DNA from: Pararoseomonas sp. SCSIO 73927
GTDB taxonomy: Bacteria; Pseudomonadota; Alphaproteobacteria; Acetobacterales; Acetobacteraceae
Assembly: GCF_037040815.1 (NCBI RefSeq)
Contig: NZ_CP146232.1
Location: 3,938,001-4,002,000 of the forward strand
Reading direction: 5' to 3'
DNA length: 64,000 nt
The notes below the pieces were generated by a model that saw nothing but the letters and a program-made list of their open reading frames with translations, was not told the DNA's origin and did not search any database. Numbering within the stretch: the first letter of the stretch is position 1; each line of letters opens with the position of its first letter. Both the position numbers and the translations under genes were made by a program. Below, in pieces: positions 33,767 through 44,853 of the stretch.

Positions 33767-33846
33767 GCCGCGGCATTCGCGGCGAGACGGGCCGGATGGC
33801 CCGCAACGAGATGACGCGCGGCGACGCGCGGAGGGTGATGCGATGA
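33763..33846 (+). CDS. 27-codon mini-ORF bridging nuoA and nuoB
   Basis: A short ORF whose ATG overlaps the nuoA stop (ATGA) and whose TGA overlaps the nuoB ATG (ATGA). The product would be a basic peptide ([20 protein letters not shown] and seven more residues). It may serve only to carry ribosomes from nuoA to nuoB by translational coupling. It could be a chance reading frame; the double 4-base overlap is the only support. Confidence 0.35.
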   Translation: MSRGIRGETGRMARNEMTRGDARRVMR

Positions 33847-34445
33847 GCGGCACCGGCAGCGAGATCTTCGGCCACCCCCACGTGGCCGACGTGTCGGCGA
33901 ACGAGAAGGTGGCCTGGAACAAGCAGGCGCTCCCGCCCGGGCCTGATCAGGACGCGGTCCTGAAGGGCGTGACGGGGGAGATCGAGGAGAAGGGCTTCGT
34001 TGTCGCCAACCTCGACAAGGTGGTGAACTGGGCCCGCACGGGCAGCCTCTGGCCGATGACCTTTGGCTTGGCCTGCTGCGCCGTGCCGATGATCCACGCC
34101 TATATGGCGCGCTACGACCTGGACCGCTTCGGGGTGATCCCGCGCGGATCGCCGCGCCAGTCGGACGTGATGATCGTGGCGGGCACGCTGACCAACAAGA
34201 TGGCCCCCGCGCTGCGCAAGGTCTACGACCAGATGAGCGAGCCGCGCTGGGTCATCTCCATGGGCAGCTGCGCCAATGGCGGCGGCTACTATCACTACTC
34301 CTACAGCGTGGTGCGGGGCTGCGACCGAATCGTGCCGGTGGACATCTACGTGCCGGGCTGCCCGCCGACGGCCGAGGCGTTGGTCTACGGCATCCTGCAG
34401 CTCCAGAAGAAGATTCGGCGGACGGGGACGATCCTTCGTGGCTGA
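33843..34445 (+). CDS. nuoB: NADH-quinone oxidoreductase subunit B
   Basis: Carries the terminal iron-sulfur cluster N2 that reduces ubiquinone. The 200 residues include the tandem cysteines in GLACCAVPM, plus GSCANGGG and [11 protein letters not shown] as the other ligands. The N-terminal 35 residues ([21 protein letters not shown]) extend beyond the conserved core. The 3' end overlaps nuoC by eight bases. Confidence 0.97.
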   Translation: MSGTGSEIFGHPHVADVSANEKVAWNKQALPPGPDQDAVLKGVTGEIEEKGFVVANLDKVVNWARTGSLWPMTFGLACCAVPMIHAYMARYDLDRFGVIPRGSPRQSDVMIVAGTLTNKMAPALRKVYDQMSEPRWVISMGSCANGGGYYHYSYSVVRGCDRIVPVDIYVPGCPPTAEALVYGILQLQKKIRRTGTILRG

Positions 34446-35112
34446 CCTTTCGCACCTCGGCGCGCAGGTCGCCGCCAGCCTGCCGCCTGGCGCCGTCACC
34501 GAGGCCTATGTGGCCCGGGGCCTCGAGCTGGTGATCCGAATCCGGCGCGATCAGGTGCGCACGGTGATGGCCATCCTGCGGGCCGACCCGCGCTTCGCCT
34601 TCGAGCAGATGATGGACGTCTGCGGCGTGGACTTCCCGGAGCGCAAGGAGCGCTTCGAGGTGGTGTGGAACTTGCTCTCCCTCACGCATAACCACCGCAT
34701 CCGCGTGGTGACGACCACCGACGCCGAGACGCCGGTGGCGAGCGTGACCGCCATCTGGCCCGTGGCCGGCTGGTGGGAGCGCGAGGCCTGGGACATGTAC
34801 GGCATCGCCTTCGAGGGCAATGAGGACCTGCGCCGGATCCTGACGGATTACGGCTTCCAGGGGCATCCGCTGCGCAAGGACTTCCCGCTCACCGGCCATG
34901 TCGAGGTCCGGTACGACGAGGAGCGGCGCGAGGTGATCTACGAGCCGGTGAACCTGGCGCAGGACTTCCGCAACTTCGACTTCCTCTCCCCGTGGGAGGC
35001 CATGACCACCCTGCCGGGCGACGAGAAGGTGCACCTGAACCGCATCGCGCCGCCGCCGGCATCGCTCTTGGAAGAGCAGAAGGCTCTCCCGGACGCGGAG
35101 AAGCAGCCATGA
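34438..35112 (+). CDS. nuoC: NADH-quinone oxidoreductase subunit C
   Basis: Peripheral-arm 30-kDa subunit that stabilises the quinone-binding module. A 224-residue protein starting at GTG 34438, within the last codons of nuoB. Signatures are [29 protein letters not shown] and [19 protein letters not shown]. The C terminus is a Pro/Glu-rich tail. NuoC and NuoD are separate here, as in other alphaproteobacteria, not fused as in E. coli. It overlaps nuoD by four bases. Confidence 0.96.
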   Translation: MADLSHLGAQVAASLPPGAVTEAYVARGLELVIRIRRDQVRTVMAILRADPRFAFEQMMDVCGVDFPERKERFEVVWNLLSLTHNHRIRVVTTTDAETPVASVTAIWPVAGWWEREAWDMYGIAFEGNEDLRRILTDYGFQGHPLRKDFPLTGHVEVRYDEERREVIYEPVNLAQDFRNFDFLSPWEAMTTLPGDEKVHLNRIAPPPASLLEEQKALPDAEKQP

Positions 35113-36344
35113 GCCTGACGACAGGCGATGCCATCCCCGTGGACACCAGCACCGCCGACGCGCAGACGCGCCGGGTGGAGCTGGACAGCCACACCCTCAA
35201 CTTCGGCCCGCAGCACCCGGCCGCGCACGGCGTGCTGCGCCTCATTCTCGAGATGAAGGGTGAGGTGGTGGAGCGCGCCGATCCGCATATCGGCCTGCTG
35301 CACCGCGGCACCGAGAAGCTGATCGAGTACAAGTCCTACCTGCAGGCCAACCCGTACTTCGACCGGCTCGACTACGTCAGCCCGATGTGCATGGAGCATG
35401 CCTTCGCGCTCGGCACCGAGCGGCTGCTGGGCATCACGGTGCCGGAGCGGGCGCAGTACATCCGCGTGATGTTCAGCGAGATTACGCGTCTCGCGAATCA
35501 CCTGCTGAACATCACGACCTACGCGCTGGACTGCGGCGCCATCACGCCTTCCCTCTGGGGCTTCGAGCAGCGCGAGCACCTGCTGGAGTTCTACGAGGCG
35601 GTGTCGGGCAGCCACTATCACGCGAACTACTTCCGCGCGGGCGGCGTCTCCCGTGACCTGCCGCCCGGCCTGGCGGAGCGGATCCGTGCCTGGGCCAACC
35701 AGTTCCCGAAGTTCATCGACGAGCTGCACGGGCTGCTGACGGACAACCGCATTTTCAAGCAGCGCACCGTCGACATCGGCGTGATGTCGGCCGAGCAGGC
35801 GATGGAATGGGGCTTCTCCGGCCCGTGCTTGCGCGCATCCGGCGTGGCGTGGGACCTGCGCCGGCAGCAGCCCTACGACGTCTATGACCGGATGGAATTC
35901 GAGGTGCCCGTCGGGCGCCACGGCGATTGCTACGACCGCTACCTCGTCCGCATGGCCGAGATGCGGGAGAGCCTGAAGATCATCCACCAGTGCCTGGACC
36001 AGATGCCGGCCGGGCCGATCAAGGTGGACGACAACAAGATCGCGCCGCCGAAGCGCGGCGAGATGAAGCGCTCGATGGAGTCGCTGATCCACCACTTCAA
36101 GCTCTATACCGAGGGGTACCACGTGCCCCCCGGCGAGACCTACACGGTGGTAGAGGCGCCCAAGGGCGAGTTCGGGGTATATCTCGTGTCCGACGGAACC
36201 AACCGGCCCTATCGCTGCAAGATCCGCGCGCCGGGCTTCGCGCATCTCCAGGCGATGGAGGTGCTGACCAAGGGCCACATGCTGGCGGACGCGGTTTCCG
36301 TGATCGGCAGCCTGGACATCGTCTTCGGGGAGATCGACCGGTGA
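35109..36344 (+). CDS. nuoD: NADH-quinone oxidoreductase subunit D
   Basis: The 49-kDa quinone-binding subunit, related to the large subunit of [NiFe] hydrogenases but without the nickel cysteines. The 411 residues include [33 protein letters not shown] and [20 protein letters not shown] C terminus ([15 protein letters not shown]). Histidine and tyrosine residues of the quinone chamber lie in the PQHPAAHG segment and in [12 protein letters not shown] at 35109 overlaps the nuoC stop; its own end overlaps nuoE. Confidence 0.97.
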   Translation: MSLTTGDAIPVDTSTADAQTRRVELDSHTLNFGPQHPAAHGVLRLILEMKGEVVERADPHIGLLHRGTEKLIEYKSYLQANPYFDRLDYVSPMCMEHAFALGTERLLGITVPERAQYIRVMFSEITRLANHLLNITTYALDCGAITPSLWGFEQREHLLEFYEAVSGSHYHANYFRAGGVSRDLPPGLAERIRAWANQFPKFIDELHGLLTDNRIFKQRTVDIGVMSAEQAMEWGFSGPCLRASGVAWDLRRQQPYDVYDRMEFEVPVGRHGDCYDRYLVRMAEMRESLKIIHQCLDQMPAGPIKVDDNKIAPPKRGEMKRSMESLIHHFKLYTEGYHVPPGETYTVVEAPKGEFGVYLVSDGTNRPYRCKIRAPGFAHLQAMEVLTKGHMLADAVSVIGSLDIVFGEIDR

Positions 36345-36997
36345 CGGACGGCGCGAAGGACCACCTGGACTCCAATCCCGACAACCCTCGGGAGGAGCCG
36401 ACGAGCTTCGAGTTTGACGCGGAGAGCGAGGCGCAGATCGCCAAAATTCTGGCGCGCTACCCGGAGGCGAAGAAGGCCTCCGGCGTGATCCCCGTGCTCT
36501 ACGTCGCGCAGAAGCAGATGGGGCGGCAGACCGGTTCTGCCTGGGTGCCGCGGATCGCTATGGACCGCGTAGGCGAGCGTCTGGGAATGGCACCGATCCG
36601 CGTCTACGAGGTCGCGACCTTCTACTTCATGTTCAACACCAAGCCGATCGGGCGGTTTCACCTCCAGGTCTGCGGGACGACGCCTTGCATGCTGCGCGGC
36701 TCGGACGACGTGCTGCGCGCCTGCAAGACGGCGGGCGGCCTCAAGGGCTACGGCGACACCAGCGCGGACGGGCTGTTCACCCTCTCCGAGGTGGAGTGCC
36801 TCGGGGCCTGCGTGAACGCGCCGATCCTGCAGGTGGACGACGACTACTACGAGGACCTGGACTACGACCGCACCGTCCAGCTCATCGAATCGCTCAAGCG
36901 CGGAGAGCGTCCGCAGCCCGGCAGCACCATCGGCCGCGAGACGAGCGCGCCGGAGGGTGGCCGCCTCACGCTGCTCGACGTTCCCGGAGGGGATTGA
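36341..36997 (+). CDS. nuoE: NADH-quinone oxidoreductase subunit E
   Basis: The 24-kDa subunit with the [2Fe-2S] cluster N1a in the NADH dehydrogenase module. The 218-residue protein starts at GTG 36341 (GTGA overlap with nuoD). Cluster cysteines lie in [10 protein letters not shown] and [24 protein letters not shown] is also conserved. The N-terminal 25 residues are acidic and variable, and the C-terminal 30 residues extend past the core. Three bases separate it from nuoF. Confidence 0.96.
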   Translation: MTDGAKDHLDSNPDNPREEPTSFEFDAESEAQIAKILARYPEAKKASGVIPVLYVAQKQMGRQTGSAWVPRIAMDRVGERLGMAPIRVYEVATFYFMFNTKPIGRFHLQVCGTTPCMLRGSDDVLRACKTAGGLKGYGDTSADGLFTLSEVECLGACVNAPILQVDDDYYEDLDYDRTVQLIESLKRGERPQPGSTIGRETSAPEGGRLTLLDVPGGD

Positions 36998-37000
36998 AGC

Positions 37001-38311
37001 ATGGCGCTTCAGGACAAGGACCGCATCTTCACCAACCTCTACGGGACCCAGCACTGGGGCCTGGAGGCGGCGCGGAAGCGCGGCAACTGGGACCGTACGG
37101 CGGAGCTGATCGCCAAGGGGCGGGACTGGATCATCGAGGAAGTGAAGCAGTCCGGCCTTCGTGGCCGCGGCGGCGCCGGCTTCCCGACCGGCCTCAAGTG
37201 GTCCTTCATGCCGAAGGCGAACGCGGACGGGCTGCCCTCCTACCTTGTCGTGAACTGCGACGAGTCGGAGCCGGGCACCTGCAAGGACCGCGACATCATT
37301 CGGCATGACCCGAGCACGCTGATCGAGGGCTGCCTCTACGCGGCTGTCGCGATGAATGCCTCGGCCGGCTACATCTACTGCCGCGGCGAGTACTTCAACG
37401 AGCAGAACATCCTCCAGGCGGCGATCGACGAGTGCTACGCGGCCGGGCTGCTGGGGAAGAACGCGGCGGGGTCGGGGTACGACTTCGACCTCTACGTCCA
37501 TCGCGGCGCCGGTGCCTATATCTGCGGCGAGGAGACGGCGCTCATCGAGTCCCTCGAGGGTAAGAAGGGCATGCCGCGGCTGAAGCCGCCGTTCCCCGCC
37601 GCCGTGGGCCTCTACGGCCGCCCGACGACGGTGAACAACGTCGAGACGATCGCGGTGGTGCCGGAGATCCTGCGGCGCGGCGCGAGCTGGTTCGCGGGCT
37701 TCGGCCGGCCGAAGAACTCGGGCACGAAGATCTTCTGCATCCAGGGCCACGTGAACAAGCCCTGCAACGTTGAGGAGGAGATGAGCATCCCGCTGCGGGA
37801 GCTCATCGAGCGCCATGCCGGCGGCGTGCGCGGGGGCTGGGACAACCTGCTCTGTGTGATCCCCGGCGGGTCCTCCACGCCGCTGCTGCCGAAGCACATC
37901 TGCGACGACGTGCTGATGGACTTCGACGCGCTGCGCGAGCACAAGTCGGGCCTTGGCACGGCGGGGGTGATCGTGATGGACAAGTCCACGGACCTGATCC
38001 GCGCCATCGCCCGCCTGTCCAAATTCTACAAGCATGAGAGCTGCGGCCAGTGCACGCCCTGCCGCGAGGGCATGGGCTGGGTCAGCCGCATGATGGATCG
38101 CATGGTCGAAGGACGCGCCGAGCTCGACGAGATCGACGTGCTGGAGAACGTGACGCGACGCATCGAGGGGCACACGATCTGTGCCCTGGCCGATGGTGGC
38201 GTCTGGCCGGTGCAGGGACTGATCCGGCACTACCGGCCGATGATGGAAGAGAGGATCGCCGCCTATAAGCGCGATCATGCCGCGCGGGTGTACCCGATGG
38301 CGGCGGAGTGA
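37001..38311 (+). CDS. nuoF: NADH-quinone oxidoreductase subunit F
   Basis: The 51-kDa subunit that binds NADH and FMN and holds cluster N3. The 436 residues contain the nucleotide/FMN loops [16 protein letters not shown] and [15 protein letters not shown]. The four-cysteine cluster motif [15 protein letters not shown] lies near residue 350, with the fourth Cys in [10 protein letters not shown]. The start ATG at 37001 follows GGAGGGG. Confidence 0.97.
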   Translation: MALQDKDRIFTNLYGTQHWGLEAARKRGNWDRTAELIAKGRDWIIEEVKQSGLRGRGGAGFPTGLKWSFMPKANADGLPSYLVVNCDESEPGTCKDRDIIRHDPSTLIEGCLYAAVAMNASAGYIYCRGEYFNEQNILQAAIDECYAAGLLGKNAAGSGYDFDLYVHRGAGAYICGEETALIESLEGKKGMPRLKPPFPAAVGLYGRPTTVNNVETIAVVPEILRRGASWFAGFGRPKNSGTKIFCIQGHVNKPCNVEEEMSIPLRELIERHAGGVRGGWDNLLCVIPGGSSTPLLPKHICDDVLMDFDALREHKSGLGTAGVIVMDKSTDLIRAIARLSKFYKHESCGQCTPCREGMGWVSRMMDRMVEGRAELDEIDVLENVTRRIEGHTICALADGGVWPVQGLIRHYRPMMEERIAAYKRDHAARVYPMAAE

Positions 38312-38315
38312 AGCC

Positions 38316-40376
38316 ATGAGCGACGTGAAGCTCATCAAGGTCACGGTGGACGACATCGAGCTGGAGGTGCCGCTCGGCGTCACCGCCCTGCAGGCAGCGG
38401 AACTGGCGGGGAAGGAGATTCCCCGCTTCTGCTACCACGAGCGCCTGTCCATCGCCGGCAATTGCCGCATGTGCCTCGTCGAGGTGGAGAAGGCGCCGAA
38501 GCCTGTCGCTTCCTGCCACTTCCCGGCGGCGGACGGCATGAAGATCATCACGGACAGCCCGGTGGTGCGGAACGCGCGCCGGGGCGTGATGGAGTTCCTG
38601 CTGATCAACCACCCGCTGGACTGCCCGATCTGCGACCAGGGCGGCGAGTGCGACCTGCAGGACCAGGCGATGGCCTACGGGTCCGACACCACGCGGTTCC
38701 ACGAGAATAAGCGGGCGGTGAAGGACAAGTATCTCGGCCCGCTGGTGAAGACGATCATGACGCGCTGCATCCAGTGCACGCGCTGCGTCCGCTTCGCGAC
38801 CGAGGTGGCGGGCGTGCCGGAGCTCGGCGCGGTCGGCCGCGGCGAGGGAATGGAGATCACCACCTACGTCGAGAAGGCGCTGTCCACCGAGCTGTCGGGC
38901 AACCTGATCGACATCTGCCCGGTGGGCGCGCTGACCAGCCGGCCCTACGCCTATGTCTCCCGCCCCTGGGAGCTGGCGAAGACGGACAGCGTGGACGTGC
39001 TGGACGCGACGGGCACGAACATCCGCGTGGACAGCCGCGGTCCGGATATCCTCCGCATCATCCCGCGCGTGCATGAGGACGTGAACGAGGAGTGGATGGC
39101 CGATCGCGGCCGCTTCTCCTTCGACGCGCTGAAGAAGCGCCGCCTGGACCGGCCGTGGATCCGCGAGAGCGGCAAGCTGCGCGCTGCGACCTGGCCTGAG
39201 GCCTTCGCGGTGATTGCCGAGCGAATGAAGGGCATCCCGGGCGAGCGGATCGGCGCCGTGGCCGGTGGGCTGGCGGATGCGGAGAGCATCCTGGCCCTCA
39301 AGGACCTGATGACCGGGCTGGGGTCGCGGAACCTGGACTGCCGAGAGGACGGCGCGGCGCTGGATGGCTCCGACCGCGCCTTCTACCTGTTCAACACCAG
39401 CATCGCCGGGATCGACCAGGCGGATGCGGTGCTGATCATCGGCAGCAACCCGCGCGTCGAAGCGCCGGTGCTGAACGCGCGCATCCGCAAGCGGGCCATG
39501 GTGCGCGTGCCGGTCGGGGTGATCGGGCCGGACGTGGATCTGACCTATCCATCCCAGCACCTCGGAAACGGCCCGGATGCGCTGAGCGGCGTGCTGGACG
39601 GCGCCTTCGGCGACGTGCTGCGCAACGCCAAGCGTCCGCTGATCCTGCTGGGGCGCGGTGCCCTGGCGCGGCCGGACGGTACGGCGGTGCTGGCCGCAGC
39701 CTGGGGGCTGGCGCAGTCGATCAACGCCGTCACGGCGGAGTGGAACGGCTTCAACCTGCTTCACCTGCAGGGCGGCCAGGTTGCGGCGCTCGATCTCGGC
39801 TTCCTGCCGGGGCAGGGCGGCAAGGACCTGGGAGCGATGCTCGGCGGCGGCGTGGACGCGCTGTGGCTGCTGGGTGCGGACGGGTTCGACCCCGCCCTGA
39901 TCGCCCCGGGCACCTTCGTGGTCTACCAGGGCCACCACGGCGACCGCGCCGCGGCCCGGGCCGACGTGATCCTGCCGGGCTCCACCTACCTGGAGAAGGA
40001 CGGCACCTACGTGAACACGGAGGGTCGCGTGCAGCGCGGCCGCCGGGCCGTCTTCCCGCCGGGCGATGCGCGGGAGGACTGGCGTATTCTGCGCGCCGCC
40101 AGCGAGGTGCTCGGCGCGGCGCTGCCCTATGACGACCTGCTGGCGCTGCGCGCGCGGATGCAGGAGGCGAACCCCGTCTTCCAGCGCCTGGACGAGACGC
40201 CGGCCCCGGCGCCGGTCTCCGCCGCCCCGGCGGGGGATGCCGGCGCGCTTGGCGGCGCCTTCTTCCACTCTCCCATCACGAACTACTGGCAAGCCGACGC
40301 GATCAGTCGCGCCAGCGAGGTGATGGCCGAGTGCGCACGCACCCACGCACCCACCCCTGCGATGGCGGCCGAGTGA
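38316..40376 (+). CDS. nuoG: NADH-quinone oxidoreductase subunit G
   Basis: The 75-kDa subunit, 686 residues, carrying clusters N1b, N4 and N5. Visible ligands are [15 protein letters not shown] for the [2Fe-2S] site, then [14 protein letters not shown] and [16 protein letters not shown] for the [4Fe-4S] sites. The C-terminal two thirds is the molybdopterin-enzyme-like fold (no cofactor), with [19 protein letters not shown] and a long Ala/Pro-rich tail. The stop overlaps the nuoH ATG (TGATG). Confidence 0.97.
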   Translation: MSDVKLIKVTVDDIELEVPLGVTALQAAELAGKEIPRFCYHERLSIAGNCRMCLVEVEKAPKPVASCHFPAADGMKIITDSPVVRNARRGVMEFLLINHPLDCPICDQGGECDLQDQAMAYGSDTTRFHENKRAVKDKYLGPLVKTIMTRCIQCTRCVRFATEVAGVPELGAVGRGEGMEITTYVEKALSTELSGNLIDICPVGALTSRPYAYVSRPWELAKTDSVDVLDATGTNIRVDSRGPDILRIIPRVHEDVNEEWMADRGRFSFDALKKRRLDRPWIRESGKLRAATWPEAFAVIAERMKGIPGERIGAVAGGLADAESILALKDLMTGLGSRNLDCREDGAALDGSDRAFYLFNTSIAGIDQADAVLIIGSNPRVEAPVLNARIRKRAMVRVPVGVIGPDVDLTYPSQHLGNGPDALSGVLDGAFGDVLRNAKRPLILLGRGALARPDGTAVLAAAWGLAQSINAVTAEWNGFNLLHLQGGQVAALDLGFLPGQGGKDLGAMLGGGVDALWLLGADGFDPALIAPGTFVVYQGHHGDRAAARADVILPGSTYLEKDGTYVNTEGRVQRGRRAVFPPGDAREDWRILRAASEVLGAALPYDDLLALRARMQEANPVFQRLDETPAPAPVSAAPAGDAGALGGAFFHSPITNYWQADAISRASEVMAECARTHAPTPAMAAE

Positions 40377-41386
40377 TGGCGGACTTCCTGAACACCCCGG
40401 TCGGCATCCTGGCGCTGACCGTCGCGCAGGCACTGGCGCTGCTGGTGCCGCTGCTGATCGCGGTGGCGTTCATGACGCTCGCCGAGCGCAAGATCATGGC
40501 CGCGATGCAGCTGCGGAAGGGGCCGAACGTCGTCGGGCCTTTCGGCCTGCTGCAGCCCTTCGCCGATGCCGGCAAGATGCTGATGAAGGAGACCATCGTG
40601 CCGGCGGGCGCGAGCAAGGTGCTCTTCATCATGGCGCCGATGCTCACCTTCGTGCTCGCGATGATCGCCTGGGCGGTGATCCCGGTGAACGAGGGCTGGG
40701 CGATCGCCGACATCAACGTGGGCGTGCTGTATCTCTTCGCGATCTCCTCGCTCGGCGTGTACGGCATCATCATCGCGGGCTGGGCGTCGAACTCGAAGTA
40801 CGCCTTCCTCGGCGCGCTGCGTTCCGCGGCGCAGATGGTGTCCTACGAAGTCTCGATGGGCTTCGTGATCGTCACCGTGCTGCTCTGCGTTGGATCGCTG
40901 AACCTGACGGACGTAGTGTTGGCGCAGAAGAACCTGTGGTTCTTCATCCCGCTCTTCCCGATGTTCGTCATCTTCTTCATTTCCACCCTGGCGGAGACGA
41001 ACAGGGCGCCCTTCGACCTGCCCGAGGGTGAGTCGGAGCTGGTGGCGGGGTTCTTCGTGGAATACTCCGCGATGACCTTCGCCCTCTTCTTCCTCGGCGA
41101 GTACGCGAACATGTTCCTCATGTCCGCGCTCACCTCCACCCTGTTTCTGGGTGGGTGGCTGCCGCCGCTGGACATGGCACCGTTCAACCTGGTGCCGGGG
41201 CCGATCTGGTTCATCCTCAAGATCTGCTTCTGCATGTTCGTCTTCGTCTGGGTCCGGGCCACCTTGCCGCGCTACCGCTATGACCAGCTCATGCGGCTGG
41301 GCTGGAAGGTGTTCCTGCCCTTCAGCCTCGTCTGGCTGGTCCTCACGGCTTTCACGCTGAAGGTCTTCGGGTGGCTGCCGGCATGA
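40376..41386 (+). CDS. nuoH: NADH-quinone oxidoreductase subunit H
   Basis: Membrane subunit forming the entrance of the quinone channel, 336 residues, about eight helices. Conserved stretches are [29 protein letters not shown], the acidic loop [26 protein letters not shown], and [10 protein letters not shown]. The ATG at 40376 overlaps the nuoG stop. The gene is followed 37 bases later by nuoI. Confidence 0.97.
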   Translation: MADFLNTPVGILALTVAQALALLVPLLIAVAFMTLAERKIMAAMQLRKGPNVVGPFGLLQPFADAGKMLMKETIVPAGASKVLFIMAPMLTFVLAMIAWAVIPVNEGWAIADINVGVLYLFAISSLGVYGIIIAGWASNSKYAFLGALRSAAQMVSYEVSMGFVIVTVLLCVGSLNLTDVVLAQKNLWFFIPLFPMFVIFFISTLAETNRAPFDLPEGESELVAGFFVEYSAMTFALFFLGEYANMFLMSALTSTLFLGGWLPPLDMAPFNLVPGPIWFILKICFCMFVFVWVRATLPRYRYDQLMRLGWKVFLPFSLVWLVLTAFTLKVFGWLPA

Positions 41387-41423
41387 CCCGACCCAACACC
41401 GCAATCGGAAAGGTCCGTCCCTG

Positions 41424-41912
41424 ATGGCGACGCTCGACCGAGTGGCGCGCAGCTTCCTCCTCGGGGAGATCATCTCCGGGCTGGGGCTGACGCTGAAGGC
41501 CTTCTTCTCCAAGAAGGCGACGATCAACTATCCCTACGAGCGCGCTCCGCTGAGCCCGCGCTTCCGGGGCGAGCACGCGCTGCGCCGCTACCCTAACGGG
41601 GAGGAGCGCTGCATCGCGTGCAAGCTCTGTGAGGCGGTCTGCCCGGCCCTGGCCATCACGATCGAGGCCGAGCCGCGCGAGGACGGGTCCCGGCGGACCA
41701 CGCGCTACGACATCGACATGACAAAGTGCATCTACTGCGGCCTCTGCGAGGAGGCCTGCCCGGTGGATGCCATCGTCGAAGGGCCGAACCTGGAGTTCGC
41801 CACGGAGACCCGGGCCGAGCTGATCTACCAGAAGGACAAGCTCCTCGATAACGGCGACCGGTGGGAGCCGATCCTGGCCGCGCGCCTCCAGGCGGATGCG
41901 CCCTTCCGATGA
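41424..41912 (+). CDS. nuoI: NADH-quinone oxidoreductase subunit I
   Basis: Ferredoxin-like subunit with clusters N6a and N6b that pass electrons to NuoB. Its 162 residues show the two motifs [16 protein letters not shown] and [18 protein letters not shown]. The N-terminal helix ([17 protein letters not shown]) contacts the membrane. It overlaps nuoJ by four bases. Confidence 0.97.
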   Translation: MATLDRVARSFLLGEIISGLGLTLKAFFSKKATINYPYERAPLSPRFRGEHALRRYPNGEERCIACKLCEAVCPALAITIEAEPREDGSRRTTRYDIDMTKCIYCGLCEEACPVDAIVEGPNLEFATETRAELIYQKDKLLDNGDRWEPILAARLQADAPFR

Positions 41913-42619
41913 TCACTGATTCCGCAATCGCGGGCCTCGCCTTCTATGCCTTCTCGGCGGTGCTGATCGCCTGCGCCGTGATGGTCGTCACCAGCCGGAA
42001 CCCCGTGCACAGCGTGCTGTTCCTGATCCTGGGCTTCTTCAACGCCGCCGCGCTCTTCCTCATCGCCGGTGCCGAGTTCCTGGCGATGATCCTCGTCATC
42101 GTCTACGTCGGCGCCGTCGCGGTGCTGTTCCTCTTCGTCGTGATGATGCTGGACATCGACTTCGCCCGGCTGCGCGAGGGCTTCCAGCGATACGCCCCGA
42201 TCGGCGCGGTGATCGGCGGCATCCTGTTCCTGGAGCTCGTCTTCGTCCTTGCCACCTGGCAGTCCAGTGGTGAGGCCGGCGGGCTGCGGCCGAACCCGAC
42301 ACCCTCGGCAGTGAGCAACACCCAGGCAATCGGCCAGGTGCTCTACACGGACTACGTGTTCCTGTTTCAGGGTGCAGGCCTGATCCTGCTGGTCGCCATG
42401 ATCGGCGCCATCGTGCTGACGCACCGCGACCGCGCGCGCAGCCGGCGCCAGGACATCCAGGCTCAGATCCACCGCCGCACGCAGATCGAGATGGCCTCCG
42501 TCCCGGTCGGCGCCACCATCGGCCAGATGGGCATTCTCCGCCCGCTGCCGCCTGAGGAGCCGAAGCCCAAGGCGGTTGCGCACGGCCATGGGCACGGACA
42601 TGGGGGAGGGCACCACTGA
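41909..42619 (+). CDS. nuoJ: NADH-quinone oxidoreductase subunit J with His-rich tail
   Basis: Membrane subunit with five helices, 236 residues. The core ([51 protein letters not shown]) is typical. The tail after residue 170 is longer than usual and ends in [12 protein letters not shown], eight histidines in the last twelve residues, which could bind metal or simply be a low-complexity extension. Its stop overlaps nuoK by one base. Confidence 0.95.
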   Translation: MITDSAIAGLAFYAFSAVLIACAVMVVTSRNPVHSVLFLILGFFNAAALFLIAGAEFLAMILVIVYVGAVAVLFLFVVMMLDIDFARLREGFQRYAPIGAVIGGILFLELVFVLATWQSSGEAGGLRPNPTPSAVSNTQAIGQVLYTDYVFLFQGAGLILLVAMIGAIVLTHRDRARSRRQDIQAQIHRRTQIEMASVPVGATIGQMGILRPLPPEEPKPKAVAHGHGHGHGGGHH

Positions 42620-42930
42620 TGCTCACCATCGGGCTGTCCCACTACCTGACCGTGGGCGCGATCCTTTTCGTGCTCGGGGTGTTCGGCATCTTCCTGAACC
42701 GGAAGAACATCATCGTTATCCTGATGTCGGTGGAGCTGATCCTTCTCTCGGTCAACATCAACCTGGTGGCCTTCTCCTCCACCCTGGGCGACCTCACCGG
42801 GCAGATCTTCGCCATGTTCATCCTGACCGTCGCGGCCGCCGAGGCCGCGATCGGGCTGGCCATCGTCGTCATCTACTTCCGCAACCGCGGCAGCATCGAG
42901 GTGGAAGACGTGTCCACCCTGAAGGGTTAG
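42619..42930 (+). CDS. nuoK: NADH-quinone oxidoreductase subunit K
   Basis: MrpC-like membrane subunit of 103 residues and three helices. The two buried glutamates of proton translocation lie in [17 protein letters not shown] and in [20 protein letters not shown]. Its ATG overlaps the last base of nuoJ. Confidence 0.97.
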   Translation: MLTIGLSHYLTVGAILFVLGVFGIFLNRKNIIVILMSVELILLSVNINLVAFSSTLGDLTGQIFAMFILTVAAAEAAIGLAIVVIYFRNRGSIEVEDVSTLKG

Positions 42931-42936
42931 GGCGCC

Positions 42937-44853
42937 ATGTTCGTCGGTGCCGTCTTCTTCCCGCTCCTGGGCGCGACCCTCGCGGGCTTCTTCGGCCGCT
43001 GGCTGGGCGACCGGCTCTCCATGTGGGTTTCGGTCGGCTGCATGGTGCTGGCCGCCATCTGCGGCGTCTCGGCCTTTGTCGAGGTCGGGCTGAACCATCA
43101 GCCGCAGACCATCACCATCCTCAACTGGATGGATGTCGGCGGGCTCACTGTTGACTGGGCCCTCCGCTACGACACGCTGAGCGCCATGATGGTGGGGATG
43201 GTGACCTTCATCTCCACCTTCATCCACATGTACAGCGTCGGCTACATGTCTCATGATGAGACGCCGCCGCGCTTCTTCGCCTATCTCGGCCTCTTCACCT
43301 TTGCCATGCTGATGCTGGTGACGGCGGACAACCTGGTCCAGCTCTTCTTCGGCTGGGAGGGTGTCGGTCTCGCGAGCTACCTGCTGATCGGCTACTGGTA
43401 CGAGCGCGAGAGCGCGAACCGGGCCGCGATGAAGGCCTTCATCGTGAACCGCGTCGGCGACCTCTTCTTCATGCTCGGCATGGCGCTGACCTTCTGGACC
43501 TTCGGCGCGCTGAACTTCAACGACATCTTCCCGCGCGTGGCGGAGATGAGGGGCGTGACCTTCGCCGGCCTGCCGGTGCTGGAGGTGATCGCGCTGCTCC
43601 TGTTCCTCGGCGCCTGCGGCAAGTCGGCCCAGCTCGGCCTGCACACCTGGCTGCCGGACGCGATGGAGGGCCCGACCCCGGTGTCCGCCCTCATTCACGC
43701 GGCAACGATGGTGACCGCCGGCGTCTTCCTGCTGGCGCGCATGTCGCCGGTCTTCGAGTACGCGCCGAACACGCTGACCCTGGTAACGATCGTCGGTGCC
43801 TCCACCGCCATCTTTGCCGCGACGATCGGCTGCGTGCAGAACGACATCAAGCGGGTGATCGCCTACTCCACCTGCTCGCAGCTCGGGTACATGTTCTTCG
43901 CCCTTGGCGTCGGCGCCTATCAGGCGGCAGTGTTCCATCTCTTCACCCACGCCTTCTTCAAGGCGCTGCTGTTCCTCTCCGCCGGGTCCGTGATCCACGC
44001 GATGTCGGACGAGCAGGACATCCGGAAGATGGGAGGGATCTGGAAGAAGATCCCCGTCACCTACGCGGTAATGTGGATCGGCAGCCTGGCCCTGGCCGGC
44101 GTGCCCTTCTTCGCCGGCTACTACTCCAAGGACATGATCCTGGAGAGCGCTTTCGCCGCCCATACGGGAGCGGGGATGTACGCCTTCGCCATGGGCCTGC
44201 TCGCCGCCTTCCTGACGGCCTTCTACTCCTGGCGGCTCCTCATCCTCACCTTCCACGGCAAGCCGCGGGCGGACCACCACGTGATGGAGCACGTGCACGA
44301 GAGCCCGGCGGTGATGCTGATCCCGCTGCTGGTGCTGGCCGTGGGCGCCATCTTCACCGGCGCGGTCTTCTACGAGCACTTCGTTGGCCACGACCAGCAG
44401 GCCTTCTGGAACGGGGCGATCTTCACGGCGGAGCACAACCACGTGCTGCACCACGCGCACGAGGTGCCGTCTTGGGTGCCGCTGGCGCCGACGGTGATCG
44501 GCATCGCCGGCATCCTGCTGGCCTACCTGTTCTACATGTTCTTCCCCTCCATCCCGGCCCGCATCGCCGCGGCCTTCCCGGGCGTCCACAAGTTCCTGCT
44601 GCACAAGTGGTACTTCGACGAGCTGTATGACCTGCTCTTCGTCCGGCCCTTCCGCCGCCTCGCGCAGGTGTTCTGGAAGACCGGCGACGCCGCCATCATC
44701 GACGGCGTGCCGAACGGCGTGGCCGCGCTCACGGTCGACGCGGCGCGCGGCGCCGCGCGGTTCCAGACCGGGCGCGTGGCGAACTACGCCTTCACCATGA
44801 TCGCGGGCCTCGTGGTCTTCGTCTCGGTCATTTTCCTGGGCTTCACCCGATGA
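42937..44853 (+). CDS. nuoL: NADH-quinone oxidoreductase subunit L
   Basis: Largest antiporter-like proton pump subunit, 638 residues, with 14 core helices and the long lateral helix at its C terminus. Key segments are [20 protein letters not shown] (Glu), [34 protein letters not shown] (Lys/His channel) and [16 protein letters not shown]. It overlaps nuoM by four bases. Confidence 0.97.
   Translation: MFVGAVFFPLLGATLAGFFGRWLGDRLSMWVSVGCMVLAAICGVSAFVEVGLNHQPQTITILNWMDVGGLTVDWALRYDTLSAMMVGMVTFISTFIHMYSVGYMSHDETPPRFFAYLGLFTFAMLMLVTADNLVQLFFGWEGVGLASYLLIGYWYERESANRAAMKAFIVNRVGDLFFMLGMALTFWTFGALNFNDIFPRVAEMRGVTFAGLPVLEVIALLLFLGACGKSAQLGLHTWLPDAMEGPTPVSALIHAATMVTAGVFLLARMSPVFEYAPNTLTLVTIVGASTAIFAATIGCVQNDIKRVIAYSTCSQLGYMFFALGVGAYQAAVFHLFTHAFFKALLFLSAGSVIHAMSDEQDIRKMGGIWKKIPVTYAVMWIGSLALAGVPFFAGYYSKDMILESAFAAHTGAGMYAFAMGLLAAFLTAFYSWRLLILTFHGKPRADHHVMEHVHESPAVMLIPLLVLAVGAIFTGAVFYEHFVGHDQQAFWNGAIFTAEHNHVLHHAHEVPSWVPLAPTVIGIAGILLAYLFYMFFPSIPARIAAAFPGVHKFLLHKWYFDELYDLLFVRPFRRLAQVFWKTGDAAIIDGVPNGVAALTVDAARGAARFQTGRVANYAFTMIAGLVVFVSVIFLGFTR

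Noticed and set aside
38082..40433. 783-codon open frame on the minus strand opposite nuoG
   Set aside because: Lies entirely against nuoG and nuoF, whose cluster motifs are unambiguous.
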